The position numbers and the translations under genes are program-made. Shown here piece by piece: positions 1-8,540 of a stretch of DNA of 39,173 nucleotides. The stretch's first letter is position 1. Each line of letters starts with the position of its first letter. Below the pieces are notes generated by a model that saw only the letters and a program-made list of their open reading frames with translations, was not told where the DNA came from and made no database searches. The DNA comes from Herpetosiphon llansteffanensis (GTDB lineage Bacteria; Chloroflexota; Chloroflexia; Chloroflexales; Herpetosiphonaceae): positions 1-39,173 of the forward strand of contig NZ_PUBZ01000116.1 of NCBI RefSeq assembly GCF_003205875.1. The letters run 5' to 3'.

Positions 1-91
1 GTGCGCTGGTGGCATGCGGTGACGCTTGATACCAATCATCAACGAGGACAGAGAGGATGGTCATCACATCAGACAATGGTATACTGGACAT

Positions 92-151
92 CGACGGAAC
101 TCCTTCTGATGGTGGGTAAGCACTTCCATCGTGGGACTTCCGTCGTTTTTT
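92..151 (+). terminator. Rho-independent terminator of an upstream transcript
   Basis: An 8-bp perfect stem (CGACGGAA at 92-99, TTCCGTCG at 138-145) is followed by six T residues. The stem continues inward after a one-base mismatch (TCC/GGA), and an inner GATGG/CCATC pair (108-112, 126-130) extends it. It ends transcription coming from left of the window. Bases 1-91 contain no complete gene. All three forward frames can be read for a short way, so I cannot say which, if any, carries the 3' end of an upstream gene. Confidence 0.75.
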
Positions 152-182
152 GTCAAGGAATACGTTCGTGATAACTCACATC

Positions 183-560
183 AGACGTAAGGCAAAATCA
201 AAAATCAAAATAGAACAAAGAGCAAAGAACATAGGAGTAGGGATCAGGAGTCGGGGGTCGGGGATCAGGCTTTGGACTGGCGAAAATTCAATCCTAAAAA
301 TCTGTGCCAATCTGTGGCCAAAAAATACGCATTCGTGCAATTCGTGGAATTCGTGGCTAAAAAAATTAACCTTTGTATTTTTTGTGTTCTTCGCGGTTTC
401 GTGCTCTTCGTGTCCTTTGGGGATCAATTTTTTAGCGCAGAGGCGCAGAGGAACATGGCTTTTGGCTTTGGGCTATAGGGAACATAATCTAATCAATCTG
501 TGGAATCTGTGGCTAAAAAATAAGCATTTGTGCAATTCGTGGCTTAAATTATTTTAGTAC
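183..560. repeat. Intergenic heptamer/nonamer repeat mosaic, copy 1
   Basis: This spacer has no credible gene; its short ORFs are translations of repeats. In order it holds 7-base units of the ATCAAAA type, units of the AGAACAA/AGAGCAA type, G-rich units of the GGGGTCG/GGGATCA type, then 9-base units of the AATCTGTGG, AATTCGTGC and CTTCGTGTC types. A short block of 7-base GGCTATG-like units follows, then AATCTGTGG and AATTCGTGG again. The same unit types recur in seven other spacers of the window. Bases 561-718 hold a short run of GGATGAA-like units on the opposite strand and the possible promoter of the next operon. Confidence 0.8.
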
Positions 561-654
561 TTCTTTTAATTGACATAAAATTTCGTTAATCCCATGTGTC
601 TGGATGCTCCTTTTTCATCCCTCATAATTCATCCTTCATCCTTCTTAAGACCTT

Positions 655-682
655 TTTGGTCTATAGGTATCTCTGCTAAAAT
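655..682 (+). promoter_or_regulatory. Possible promoter of the ABC-2 exporter operon
   Basis: TTTGGT (655-660) and TAAAAT (677-682) are separated by 16 bases and lie 37 bases upstream of the likely TTG start at 719. The match to a sigma-70 consensus is only moderate. Confidence 0.3.
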
Positions 683-718
683 AGGCCATCTCTTTTCTTG
701 TAGCGAGGATGAACTGCC

Positions 719-1702
719 TTGAGCCAAACGATTAAGGTTGATACATTGATCAAAACGTTTCAGGTACCTGAACGTGAGGCGGGCTTGAAAGCGGCAGTTG
801 GCAGCTTGTTCAAGCGCAAATATCGCGAAGTTGAAGCGGTCAAAAAGATTAGTTTTGGCATCGACGCTGGCGAGATTGTTGGCTTTCTCGGGCCAAATGG
901 CGCTGGCAAAACCACGACGCTCAAAATGCTGGCTGGCTTGCTGTTTCCCACCAGCGGCCAGATCGATGTGCTGGGCTACGAGCCACAGCGCCGCGAAAAA
1001 GAGTTGCTACGCCAAATTACAATTGTTATGGGGCAGCGTAATCAGTTGATGTGGGATATTCCAGCGCTTGATTCATTTGAACTGCAACGCGCCATCTACC
1101 AAATTCCCGAGGGCGAGTTTCGGCGTATGCGCGATGAGTTGATCGATTTGCTAAGTATGGGCGATTTGGTCAAAAAGCCAGTGCGCAACTTGTCGTTGGG
1201 CGAACGGATGAAGGCCGAATTTATCTCGGCGTTGCTGCATCGCCCCAAAGTGCTGTTTTTGGATGAGCCGACGATTGGCTTGGATGTGACGGCGCAGCGT
1301 TTGATTCGCGAGTTTGTGGCTGCTTACAATCAGCGTTATCAAGCGAGCGTGATGCTAACCAGCCACTATATGGCCGATGTGCAGGCGTTGTGTAAACGGG
1401 TGATTGTGATTCACCACGGCCAATTGCTCTACGATGGCGGCTTGGCTGGCTTAGTCGAGAAATTTGCCGCCTACAAAACCATCGGTGTAACCTTGAATGA
1501 CCCCGACCTCGATTTGAGCGAGTATGGCGAGATTATTAGCAACAGCAAGGGCCAAGTTAATTTGCGGGTTCCCAAAAACGCAACGGCCCAAATTACCACT
1601 CGTTTGTTGAATGAAGTTGCGATTAGCGATCTGACGATCGAAGATCCCGCGATTGATTCGATTATTGAGCAGGTGTTTCAACAGGAGGCGCAGGTTGTAT
1701 GA
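719..1702 (+). CDS. ABC-2 type exporter, ATP-binding protein
   Basis: This 327-residue ATPase powers an exporter made with the two following permeases. Walker A is GPNGAGKTT (about residues 58-66), the signature is the variant LSLGE (158-162), Walker B is VLFLDEPT (178-185), and the H-loop histidine lies in TSHYM. The N-terminal extension before the P-loop and the two-permease layout match the uncharacterised exporter family whose permeases carry the DUF990-type ABC-2 domain. The start is a TTG with GAGG ten bases upstream; the ATG at 709 is out of frame and stops after eight codons. The stop overlaps the next ATG as ATGA, which suggests translational coupling. The substrate cannot be read from sequence. 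Confidence 0.9.
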   Translation: MSQTIKVDTLIKTFQVPEREAGLKAAVGSLFKRKYREVEAVKKISFGIDAGEIVGFLGPNGAGKTTTLKMLAGLLFPTSGQIDVLGYEPQRREKELLRQITIVMGQRNQLMWDIPALDSFELQRAIYQIPEGEFRRMRDELIDLLSMGDLVKKPVRNLSLGERMKAEFISALLHRPKVLFLDEPTIGLDVTAQRLIREFVAAYNQRYQASVMLTSHYMADVQALCKRVIVIHHGQLLYDGGLAGLVEKFAAYKTIGVTLNDPDLDLSEYGEIISNSKGQVNLRVPKNATAQITTRLLNEVAISDLTIEDPAIDSIIEQVFQQEAQVV

Positions 1703-2505
1703 AGCAGCACCTTGATTTATATCTGACCTTGCTCAAAACATCGATTATCAGCCAATTTCAATATCGGGTCGCACATCTGTTTTGGCTGTTGGCAATGATG
1801 GTTGAGCCAGTTGTCTATTTGGTGGTTTGGGGCACGATTGCCACCTCGCAAGGCGGTAGCGTGGCGGGTTATACCGCTGGCACTTTTGCCGCTTACTACA
1901 TTACCTGGACGTTGGTGCGCCAGATGAATATTGCGCTCACGCCGTATGCTTTTGAAAATCGGATTCGCAAGGGTCGGCTTTCCAACGAACTGATGCGACC
2001 AATCCACCCGATCCATTTTGATATGAGCTATTTTATGAGCCTCAAAGTGGTGACGATTGTGCTGTGGTTGCCAATCGCTGGGCTATTGTGGTGGGTTTTT
2101 CAGCCAATTTTTACTTTTACAGCGTGGTGGCAAATTCCGGCCTTTATTTTGGCCTTATTAGGTGGCTTTGTCACGCGCTTTTTGTGTTTGTGGGCGCTTG
2201 GCTTGGTAACATTTTGGGTCACCAAGGTTAGTGCGGTGTTCGAGCTGTATTTTACGATCGAATTATTGCTTTCTGGGCGCTTAGTGCCGCTGGCGATTAT
2301 GCCTGCTTGGGTGCGCGATATTTCGCAATGGCTGCCTTTTCAATGGACGTTTGGTTTTCCAATTGATGTGGCAGTTGGCACGTTAACTGGGCCGCAAGTA
2401 GCGTGGGGCTTGGCCATGCAAGCAGTTTGGATGTTGATTGCAGGTGGGATTTTGGCCTTAGTTTGGCCGCATGCAGTGCGGCGCTACTCGGCAGTGGGAG
2501 CGTAA
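1699..2505 (+). CDS. ABC-2 type exporter permease 1
   Basis: This is a 268-residue membrane protein with about six hydrophobic segments. It begins with a short cytoplasmic stretch containing SQFQYR, a motif repeated as SEFQYR near the start of the next permease, so the two are distant paralogues that probably form a heterodimer. It overlaps the ATPase gene by four bases (ATGA). No transported substrate can be inferred. Family level (ABC-2 membrane component paired with a COG4586-like ATPase) is from memory of the gene arrangement, and I am fairly sure of it. Confidence 0.87.
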   Translation: MKQHLDLYLTLLKTSIISQFQYRVAHLFWLLAMMVEPVVYLVVWGTIATSQGGSVAGYTAGTFAAYYITWTLVRQMNIALTPYAFENRIRKGRLSNELMRPIHPIHFDMSYFMSLKVVTIVLWLPIAGLLWWVFQPIFTFTAWWQIPAFILALLGGFVTRFLCLWALGLVTFWVTKVSAVFELYFTIELLLSGRLVPLAIMPAWVRDISQWLPFQWTFGFPIDVAVGTLTGPQVAWGLAMQAVWMLIAGGILALVWPHAVRRYSAVGA

Positions 2506-2506
2506 C

Positions 2507-3292
2507 ATGGTCTATGTACGATTGTTCTGGATCTTTCTGCGGGTTAGCGTAATTAGCGAATTTCAATATCGCGTTAATTTTTTTGTGCAGCTGTTTCAAT
2601 CGGCGCTGGCCTTGGGCACGGGCTTGGTTGCCATGAGCTTGGTATTTAGCTATACCCAAAATCTCGCTGGTTGGACGCAGCCAGAACTGTTGGCCGTGAT
2701 GGGGGTGCACATTATTGTTGGCGGGCTGATCAAAACCATCATTCAGCCAAATATGAACCGATTGATTGAAGATATTCAAGAAGGTACCTTGGATTTTGCC
2801 CTCACCAAGCCTGCCGATGCGCAAGCAATTATCAGTGTGCGCGAATTTCGGATTTGGCAATTGATTGATTTGGTGCTTGGCAGCGTGGTTTTGGGCTATG
2901 CAATTAGCCAATTAAGCACCAGCTTGGGCTGGCTGAGTGCGCTTGCGTTTGCGGCGGCAGTGCTGCTTGGCGGGCTGATGATTTATAGCGTTTGGTTGAT
3001 GCTGAGCGTTGGTGCATTTTGGATTATTCGCGCCGACAACTTTTTGGAAATTTTTGATAGCTTGTATCAGGCAGGTCGTTGGCCAGTGAGCATCTACCCT
3101 GGCTGGCTGAAACATACCTTGACCTTTGTGCTGCCGATTGCCTTTGCAGTGACGTTGCCTGCTGAAACCTTGGCGCGCCAGTTGAACGGCCAGAATTTGC
3201 TCTTTGCCGTAGGCTTGACGATTTTGTTGTTGGTCGTTTCGCGCTTGTTTTGGCGCTTTGGCTTGCGCCATTACACTGGTGCTTCGGCCTAA
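2507..3292 (+). CDS. ABC-2 type exporter permease 2
   Basis: This is a 261-residue membrane protein with about six hydrophobic segments and the SEFQYR motif near its N-terminus, shared with permease 1. I place the start at the ATG at 2507: GGGAG lies seven bases upstream (2496-2500) and it sits one base after the previous stop. An in-frame ATG at 2471 would add 12 residues with no membrane character and overlap the previous gene by 35 bases. It is the last gene of the operon, and a strong terminator follows. Confidence 0.87.
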   Translation: MVYVRLFWIFLRVSVISEFQYRVNFFVQLFQSALALGTGLVAMSLVFSYTQNLAGWTQPELLAVMGVHIIVGGLIKTIIQPNMNRLIEDIQEGTLDFALTKPADAQAIISVREFRIWQLIDLVLGSVVLGYAISQLSTSLGWLSALAFAAAVLLGGLMIYSVWLMLSVGAFWIIRADNFLEIFDSLYQAGRWPVSIYPGWLKHTLTFVLPIAFAVTLPAETLARQLNGQNLLFAVGLTILLLVVSRLFWRFGLRHYTGASA

Positions 3293-3315
3293 AACGTATT
3301 TGATGATCGCAACCG

Positions 3316-3341
3316 AACCGTATCAAACGATACGGTTTTTT
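3316..3341 (+). terminator. Terminator of the ABC-2 exporter operon
   Basis: A perfect 9-bp stem (AACCGTATC at 3316-3324, GATACGGTT at 3329-3337) with loop AAAC is followed by a T run. Confidence 0.9.
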
Positions 3342-3499
3342 CATTTAATCGCATATCGTCAAGGCTGCATTACGAATACTTAATAATGATAAAATAGAAC
3401 CTCAATGAAGAGCAGGTATTCCCCAAAAACTTCCCTAGCGTAACAATCGAAGGAGATTCTGGCACGGCGCTAGGCTCGCACTGTGTGGAGGTCGTTTGT

Positions 3500-6400
3500 A
3501 TGGACCGTCTGAGGCATCGTTGGTCGTTAATTGGAACCATTCTGGCACTGATTGGGGTTTGGAGTAGTTTGGTGGTGGTTTCGCTGCCAAAACGCACCGA
3601 AGCCCAGCCAGTTGTCGAAGAACAACGGGTTGTGGCACGGATTCAGGCCAAAGATCGAACTGAATCATTGGCCCTGAGCGCACGTGGCCTTGATTTGTTG
3701 GAAATGCGCGATAAGCACGATTTGTTTGCGCTGATTACGCCAAGTGAATTGGCCAAATTGCAGCAAGAGGGCTTTACGGCACAAATTGATCAAGAACAAA
3801 CCGATTTGCTGCAAAAGCCTTCCATTTTGCCAGTCCAAGGTGGATTCCGCACGGTTGAAGAAGGCTATGCCTTGCTTGATCAATGGCATGCAACCTATCC
3901 CAACCTGACTGGTTTGTTTACCTATGGTGCTTCGTGGGATAAAGTGACCGCTGGTGGGCCAGCAGGCTACGATTTGCGTGGGATTACCATCACCAACTCG
4001 TTGATTCCTGGGCCAAAACCAACCTTCTTCTTGATGTCGGCGATTCACGCGCGCGAAATGTCGACCGCTGAATTGACCTTGCGCTATACCGAGTATTTGC
4101 TCTCGCGCTATCAAACCGACCCTGATGTGCATTGGTTGCTTGATGAACACACGATTGTGATTGTGCCCTTCGTCAACCCCGATGGCCGCAAAATTGCCGA
4201 GCAAGGCTCGTCGTTTACCCAACGCAAAAACCGCAATACGGTTGATACTCCAACGTGTAGTGGCGTGAATGTTGGGATTGACCTTAACCGTAACTCATCG
4301 TTCCATTGGGGCGAAGTCGATAGCCCTGGTGGCAATCGCTGTGGTCAAACCTGGCCTGGTGTTTCAGCAGCTTCGGAGCCAGAAGTTGCTACTTTGCAAC
4401 AATGGATTCGCGGCGTATTTGCTGATCGTCGTGGCCCAGCAGATACCGATCCTGCGCCAGCTGACACGTCGGGGGTCTATATTTCGGTGCACTCGTATAG
4501 CGATTTGGTGTTGTGGCCATACGGTCACTCAGCCCAGCTTGCGCCAAACGATGCAGATTTGCGCGGCTTGGGCAAGAAATTTGCCAGCTACAATGGCTAT
4601 ACGCCGCAAAAATCCGACGAGCTTTACCCAACCAGCGGTACAACCGATGATTGGGCTTATGGCGAATTGGGGATTGCATCGTACACCTTTGAAGTTGGAC
4701 CAGAATCAGGCTCGTGCAGTGGTTTCTTCCCTGACTTCACCTGTTTGGATGGCCAGTCCCAAGGCAACTTCTGGGGTCGCAACTTGCCAGCGTTCTTGTA
4801 TGCTGCAAAATCAGCCCGAGCGCCCTATTTGTTGCAACGTGGCCCTGATGCCTTGAATGTCACCACCCAATCGGCGAGCAATGGCTACAAATTGTTGGCA
4901 ACGATCAACGATGTCAACAATGGCAACCAAGCGATTGCTGCTGCTGAAGCCTATGTTGATACCCCGCCATGGCGGGCTGGGGCAACCGCGATTGGCCTGA
5001 ACGCTACCGATGGAAGTTTCAATAGTGTTCAAGAAGCAGTGAATGCGACGATTCCGCAAACGTTGAGCAATGGCCGCCACTTGGTCTATTTCCGTGGCCG
5101 CGATGCTGCTGGCAACTGGGGGCCGGTTAGCGCTCAATGGCTCGATGTTGCGCCCCAAGGCTTAACCGGGGTTGTGCGCGCGAGCGATAACAACCAGCCA
5201 ATTGCCAATGCTACAATCGTAGCAACGACTGGCACGTTTACCAGCACCACCACTAGCGCCAGCGATGGCAGCTATCGTTTGGAATTGCCAGTTGGCAACT
5301 ATAGCGTCAAAGTGAGTGGCACGGGCTTAACCCCTGCTAACTACAGCTTGACAATTAGCAGCAACAGCTTTACCAATCAAGATCTCGTGCTTGCTCAATT
5401 GGCAGTGCTGACAACCACGCCAAATGCCTTGAATTTCAATGTGAGCGATGGCAGCCAAGAGCGTACCTTGGTGATTGGCAATGCTGGCGGAACCAGCTTT
5501 AGCGCCAATGTAACCCTTGCGCCAATGGGCTACGAAGTTAAGAGCAGCGACGATGTTGGCGGCCCCAGCTACAACTGGAACGACATCAGCAGCACTGGTA
5601 GTCGGATTACGTTGGGCGATGATGCCTGTTCAGTCGTCAACTTGCCACGCAGTTTCATGTACTATGGCATACCCTATACCAAGTTGATTGTGAATAGCAA
5701 CGGCTTTATCAGCCCAACCAATGCCGCAACCTGTAGTGCCTCGGGCACGTCGACCAACGGCGTGGTACCTGGCACTGCAACACCAAATAATGTGATTGCT
5801 GCCTTGTGGGACGACCTTGATCCCAGCGATTTGACCAGCGGCGTGGATGGCGTGTTCAGCTACTTTGATAGCGCTAACGATCGATTTATTGTTGAATTTA
5901 GTGGTGTGCCGCACTGGGCCACTGGCGGCAGCTTTAGCCCCGAAGATTTCCAATTTGTACTTGATCTGACGAATGGCGATATTACTTTGCAATATCAAAC
6001 AGTTGAGACCCAAAACAGCGTCAGTGTTGGCATCGAAGATAGCACCGGGGCTTCTGGCTTCCAATGGGTCTACAACAGCACTGGCCGTTTGCATAGTAAT
6101 TTGGCTATTCAGTTTGTTGCCTACGCTGGCAGTGCATCATGGCTGAGCTGGACTCCAGCCGCAGTTGATGTGGCAGCTCGTGGCTCGGCAAATATTCAAG
6201 TAACCGCCAACAGCAATGGAATTGCCAATGGAACCTACCGTGCTCGTTTGCGGGTAAACGCTGGAGCCAATACGGTCAATGGCGATCAAACAGTTCCAGT
6301 TGTGTTTACCATTGGTAGCTCAACCGTGCATGATGTGGCTGTGCAAGCTCCTCAAACTGCTCAGAGTGGGGTTGCTGGCTCGACGCTGACCTATACAGTT

Positions 6401-6694
6401 AATGTTACCAACACTGGTACCATCAGCGATAGCTTCAACCTGAGCTTGAGTGGCAATAACTGGCCAACCAACTTGAGCCAAACCAGCGTAAGCTTGGCCG
6501 CAGGTGCAAGCACGAGCGTCCAAGTTGTGGTGACGATTCCTGCCAATGCGGTTGCTACCACGACCGATAGCGTAACCGTGACCGCAACCTCAAGCGCTGA
6601 TAGCAGTGTAAGCAACAGCATAAGCTTAGTTTCAACCGCAACCAGTGCGCCGATCAGCCAATATAAGGTCTTTATGCCCTATGTTGTGAAATAG
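3500..6694 (+). CDS. Secreted M14 zinc carboxypeptidase with C-terminal beta domains
   Basis: This 1,064-residue exported peptidase starts with a signal peptide (about residues 1-35). The M14 catalytic domain spans about 110-435: zinc ligands H183 and E186 in HAREMS, the DLNRN substrate-binding loop near 265, third zinc ligand H331 in SVHSY, and catalytic E398 in TFEVG. A carboxypeptidase-regulatory-like domain follows (about 550-630), then a beta-rich region, then a CARDB or NEW3-like domain (about 945-1040). The protein ends in YKVFMPYVVK, a tail shared with three other secreted proteins here. The start at 3500 has GGAGG nine bases upstream; the ATG at 3485 would put five extra residues ahead of the signal peptide. 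It probably digests extracellular protein, fitting a predatory or scavenging lifestyle (inference). It stands alone between two terminators. Confidence 0.92.
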   Translation: MDRLRHRWSLIGTILALIGVWSSLVVVSLPKRTEAQPVVEEQRVVARIQAKDRTESLALSARGLDLLEMRDKHDLFALITPSELAKLQQEGFTAQIDQEQTDLLQKPSILPVQGGFRTVEEGYALLDQWHATYPNLTGLFTYGASWDKVTAGGPAGYDLRGITITNSLIPGPKPTFFLMSAIHAREMSTAELTLRYTEYLLSRYQTDPDVHWLLDEHTIVIVPFVNPDGRKIAEQGSSFTQRKNRNTVDTPTCSGVNVGIDLNRNSSFHWGEVDSPGGNRCGQTWPGVSAASEPEVATLQQWIRGVFADRRGPADTDPAPADTSGVYISVHSYSDLVLWPYGHSAQLAPNDADLRGLGKKFASYNGYTPQKSDELYPTSGTTDDWAYGELGIASYTFEVGPESGSCSGFFPDFTCLDGQSQGNFWGRNLPAFLYAAKSARAPYLLQRGPDALNVTTQSASNGYKLLATINDVNNGNQAIAAAEAYVDTPPWRAGATAIGLNATDGSFNSVQEAVNATIPQTLSNGRHLVYFRGRDAAGNWGPVSAQWLDVAPQGLTGVVRASDNNQPIANATIVATTGTFTSTTTSASDGSYRLELPVGNYSVKVSGTGLTPANYSLTISSNSFTNQDLVLAQLAVLTTTPNALNFNVSDGSQERTLVIGNAGGTSFSANVTLAPMGYEVKSSDDVGGPSYNWNDISSTGSRITLGDDACSVVNLPRSFMYYGIPYTKLIVNSNGFISPTNAATCSASGTSTNGVVPGTATPNNVIAALWDDLDPSDLTSGVDGVFSYFDSANDRFIVEFSGVPHWATGGSFSPEDFQFVLDLTNGDITLQYQTVETQNSVSVGIEDSTGASGFQWVYNSTGRLHSNLAIQFVAYAGSASWLSWTPAAVDVAARGSANIQVTANSNGIANGTYRARLRVNAGANTVNGDQTVPVVFTIGSSTVHDVAVQAPQTAQSGVAGSTLTYTVNVTNTGTISDSFNLSLSGNNWPTNLSQTSVSLAAGASTSVQVVVTIPANAVATTTDSVTVTATSSADSSVSNSISLVSTATSAPISQYKVFMPYVVK

Positions 6695-6717
6695 TAACTG
6701 AGGATTATTGGTTATTG

Positions 6718-6753
6718 GGGATCGGTAACCTATGCGTTATCGATCCCTTTTTT
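6718..6753 (+). terminator. Terminator of the M14 peptidase gene
   Basis: A 12-bp stem (6718-6729 with 6736-6747, one G-T pair) has loop CTATGC and is followed by six T residues. The arm GGGATCG is itself a unit of the G-rich heptamer family found in the spacers. Confidence 0.9.
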
Positions 6754-7118
6754 GATCCACGAAGAGTACGAAGGGCACGAAGGACGAAACCGCGAAGAAC
6801 GCGAAGGACGTTTTAGCCACGAATTGCACGAATTGCACGAATGCGTATTCCTTAGCCACAGATTGAACAGATTATGTTTGATGCGGCTTTTGCCTTCTGA
6901 TTTCATCCTTCGTTTCCTCTGCGTCGCTGCGTTAAATCTGATCCACGAAGGACACGAAGGACACGAAGGACATGAAACCGCGAAGAACGCGAAGAACACG
7001 AAGGGAAATTGACTATTGGCACAGGCTGACCAACCGATCCCCAGCCCCCGACCCCTGATCCCTACTCCTATGTTCTTTGTTCTATTCTGACTTTTGCCTT
7101 CTGACTTTCTGCCTGACC
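6752..7118. repeat. Intergenic heptamer/nonamer repeat mosaic, copy 2
   Basis: This runs in reverse orientation to copy 1. Nonamers of the CACGAAGGA type (complement of the CTTCGTGTC unit) appear twice, at about 6757-6810 and 6951-7010. Between them are CACGAATTG units, one CACAGATTG unit and a CTCTGCGTCGCTGCG stretch. After these come G-rich, AGAACAA-like and GTCAGAA-like heptamers on the complementary strand. ORFs here translate to runs such as HEGHEGHE and are not genes. Bases 7119-7260 show nothing I recognise. Confidence 0.8.
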
Positions 7119-7260
7119 CCTACTTATCATTTATCGGATAAAATAGAATCGCATTCAGAAATAGTCGCATGTTGGCTTATAAGGAAGCGCTGCCACTCTG
7201 CCAAAATCAGACTATTCTTAATGCCCAAGGTTCAGCCTTTTGCGCCACGCAAAGCTGCGC

Positions 7261-7289
7261 TTGACAAATTGATCCGCTTGTGGGATACT
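7261..7289 (+). promoter_or_regulatory. Promoter of the GlcNAc-use gene block
   Basis: TTGACA (7261-7266) is separated by 17 bases from GATACT (7284-7289), with TGG just before the -10 (extended -10). Transcription should start near 7296, about 23 bases before the ROK regulator start. A small dyad, CGCA-N4-TGCG, sits just upstream of the -35 and could be an operator. Confidence 0.7.
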
Positions 7290-7318
7290 CTCACTTAGTA
7301 AATTCATTGGAATAAGTT

Positions 7319-8479
7319 ATGCAGGGACTGCCCAAGAAAGCCAGTCGGGAGCAAAGCAAGCTTCACAACTACCGACTTGTCTTCAAAGCCATCTACGATG
7401 GTGGCGCGATTAGTCGGGTGGATGTGGCCCGCTTAACCAACCTCACGCCAACCACAGTTTCGAGTAATGTCGCGATTTTGCTTGACGAAGGCTTGGTGCA
7501 AGAAGTCGGGCTAGCACCCTCTGGTGGTGGAAAGCCAGCAACATTGCTGAGCGTATTGGATGATGGTCGCCACTTGATTGGTTTGGATGTTGCGGGACAC
7601 GAACTGCGAGGCACGATCATCAACTTACGCGGGGCAATTCGCCAACGCCAAACCTTGGCGCTGAATGGGGGCAATGTTCTTGAACAATTGTATCAACTGA
7701 TTGATCAATTGCTTGCGAACACCCACAACCCAGTGCTGGGCATCGGCATCGGCGCACCAGGAGTGATTAACACCACTGCTGGGGTTGTCCAACAAGCGGT
7801 TAACCTTGGTTGGCATAATCTCGCACTGCGCGATTTGCTAGGCAAGCGCTATGGGCTACCAGTCTATTTGGCCAACGATAGTCATGTGACGGCGATTGCT
7901 GAACATACGTTTGGCAGCCAGCGCAACGCACCCAATCTGGTGGTGATCAACATTGGGCTTGGCATCGGCGCAGGCATTTTTATCAATGGTCGGATTGTTG
8001 GTGGCGACGCTTGGGGAGCTGGTGAGATCGGTCACGTGGTTGTTCAACCAAATGGAATTCTCTGCCGCTGCGGCCATTACGGCTGCCTCGAAACCGTAGC
8101 GAGCACCAGTGCTTTGCTGACGAAACTCGATGCAAGCTTGCCGCAAGCAGAACCATGGACAATTGCCGCGATTCAAACAGCTTTGGCCAACAACGAGCCG
8201 ACTGTGCGGGCGATTATTGACGAAGCAGCGCACTACCTTGGCATCGCCATTGCTAATGTGGTCGGCCTACTCAACGCTCAATTCGTCATTCTTGCTGGGT
8301 CGCTGGCTCAACTTGGCAATGATTTACTCCAACCGTTACGCCGTTCGCTAGCCCACCATGCGTTGCAAACCTTGGTTGCAGCCACCGATGTGCAAGTCAG
8401 CACTCTCGGCAGCGATATCGTAACCCTAGGCGCAGCAGCGCTGTTACTAGCCAACGAGCTAGGCATTGTTCGGGATTAA
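7319..8479 (+). CDS. ROK-family transcriptional regulator (NagC/XylR type)
   Basis: This 386-residue protein has an N-terminal winged helix-turn-helix (about residues 15-75; recognition region ISRVDVARLTNLTPTTVSS) and a ROK sugar-binding domain. The zinc motif CRCGHYGCLE is present. The phosphate-binding loop that reads DxGGTK in ROK kinases is degenerate here (DVAGHE, about 90-95), so it is likely a sensor rather than a kinase. It is the first gene after a good promoter and heads the GlcNAc cluster. The inferred role is a repressor that responds to an amino sugar or its phosphate. The start is the ATG at 7319, with a GGAA-type site just upstream. Confidence 0.9.
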   Translation: MQGLPKKASREQSKLHNYRLVFKAIYDGGAISRVDVARLTNLTPTTVSSNVAILLDEGLVQEVGLAPSGGGKPATLLSVLDDGRHLIGLDVAGHELRGTIINLRGAIRQRQTLALNGGNVLEQLYQLIDQLLANTHNPVLGIGIGAPGVINTTAGVVQQAVNLGWHNLALRDLLGKRYGLPVYLANDSHVTAIAEHTFGSQRNAPNLVVINIGLGIGAGIFINGRIVGGDAWGAGEIGHVVVQPNGILCRCGHYGCLETVASTSALLTKLDASLPQAEPWTIAAIQTALANNEPTVRAIIDEAAHYLGIAIANVVGLLNAQFVILAGSLAQLGNDLLQPLRRSLAHHALQTLVAATDVQVSTLGSDIVTLGAAALLLANELGIVRD

Positions 8480-8486
8480 AGTTCCA

Positions 8487-8540
8487 GCAAACCACCCCCC
8501 GACGAGCTTAGCCACTTAGTTCCTTGTATAGGGGGTTTGC
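8487..8540 (+). promoter_or_regulatory. Hairpin that covers the ribosome-binding site of the ROK kinase
   Basis: GCAAACC (8487-8493) pairs with GGTTTGC (8534-8540), and CCC (8495-8497) pairs with GGG (8531-8533) past a one-base bulge. The right arm contains the AGGGGG ribosome-binding site, and the GTG start follows at 8541. The loop is about 33 bases. Folded RNA would hide the start region, so it may set kinase output relative to the regulator, or be a DNA operator. Confidence 0.5.

Noticed and set aside
1-91. 5S rRNA 3' end before the first terminator
   Set aside because: The bases do not match conserved 5S positions.
1-171. Open frame from base 1 to the stop at 169-171, as the end of an upstream gene
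   Set aside because: It runs straight through a strong terminator hairpin; codon content gives no support.
4269-4856. 195-codon ORF inside the M14 peptidase gene
   Set aside because: It is a shadow in another frame of a gene with clear catalytic motifs.
6752-7012. ORF encoding HEGHEGHE- and HELHELHE-like peptides
   Set aside because: It is the translation of 9-base repeats; it lacks a ribosome-binding site and its counterpart on the other strand is equally open.
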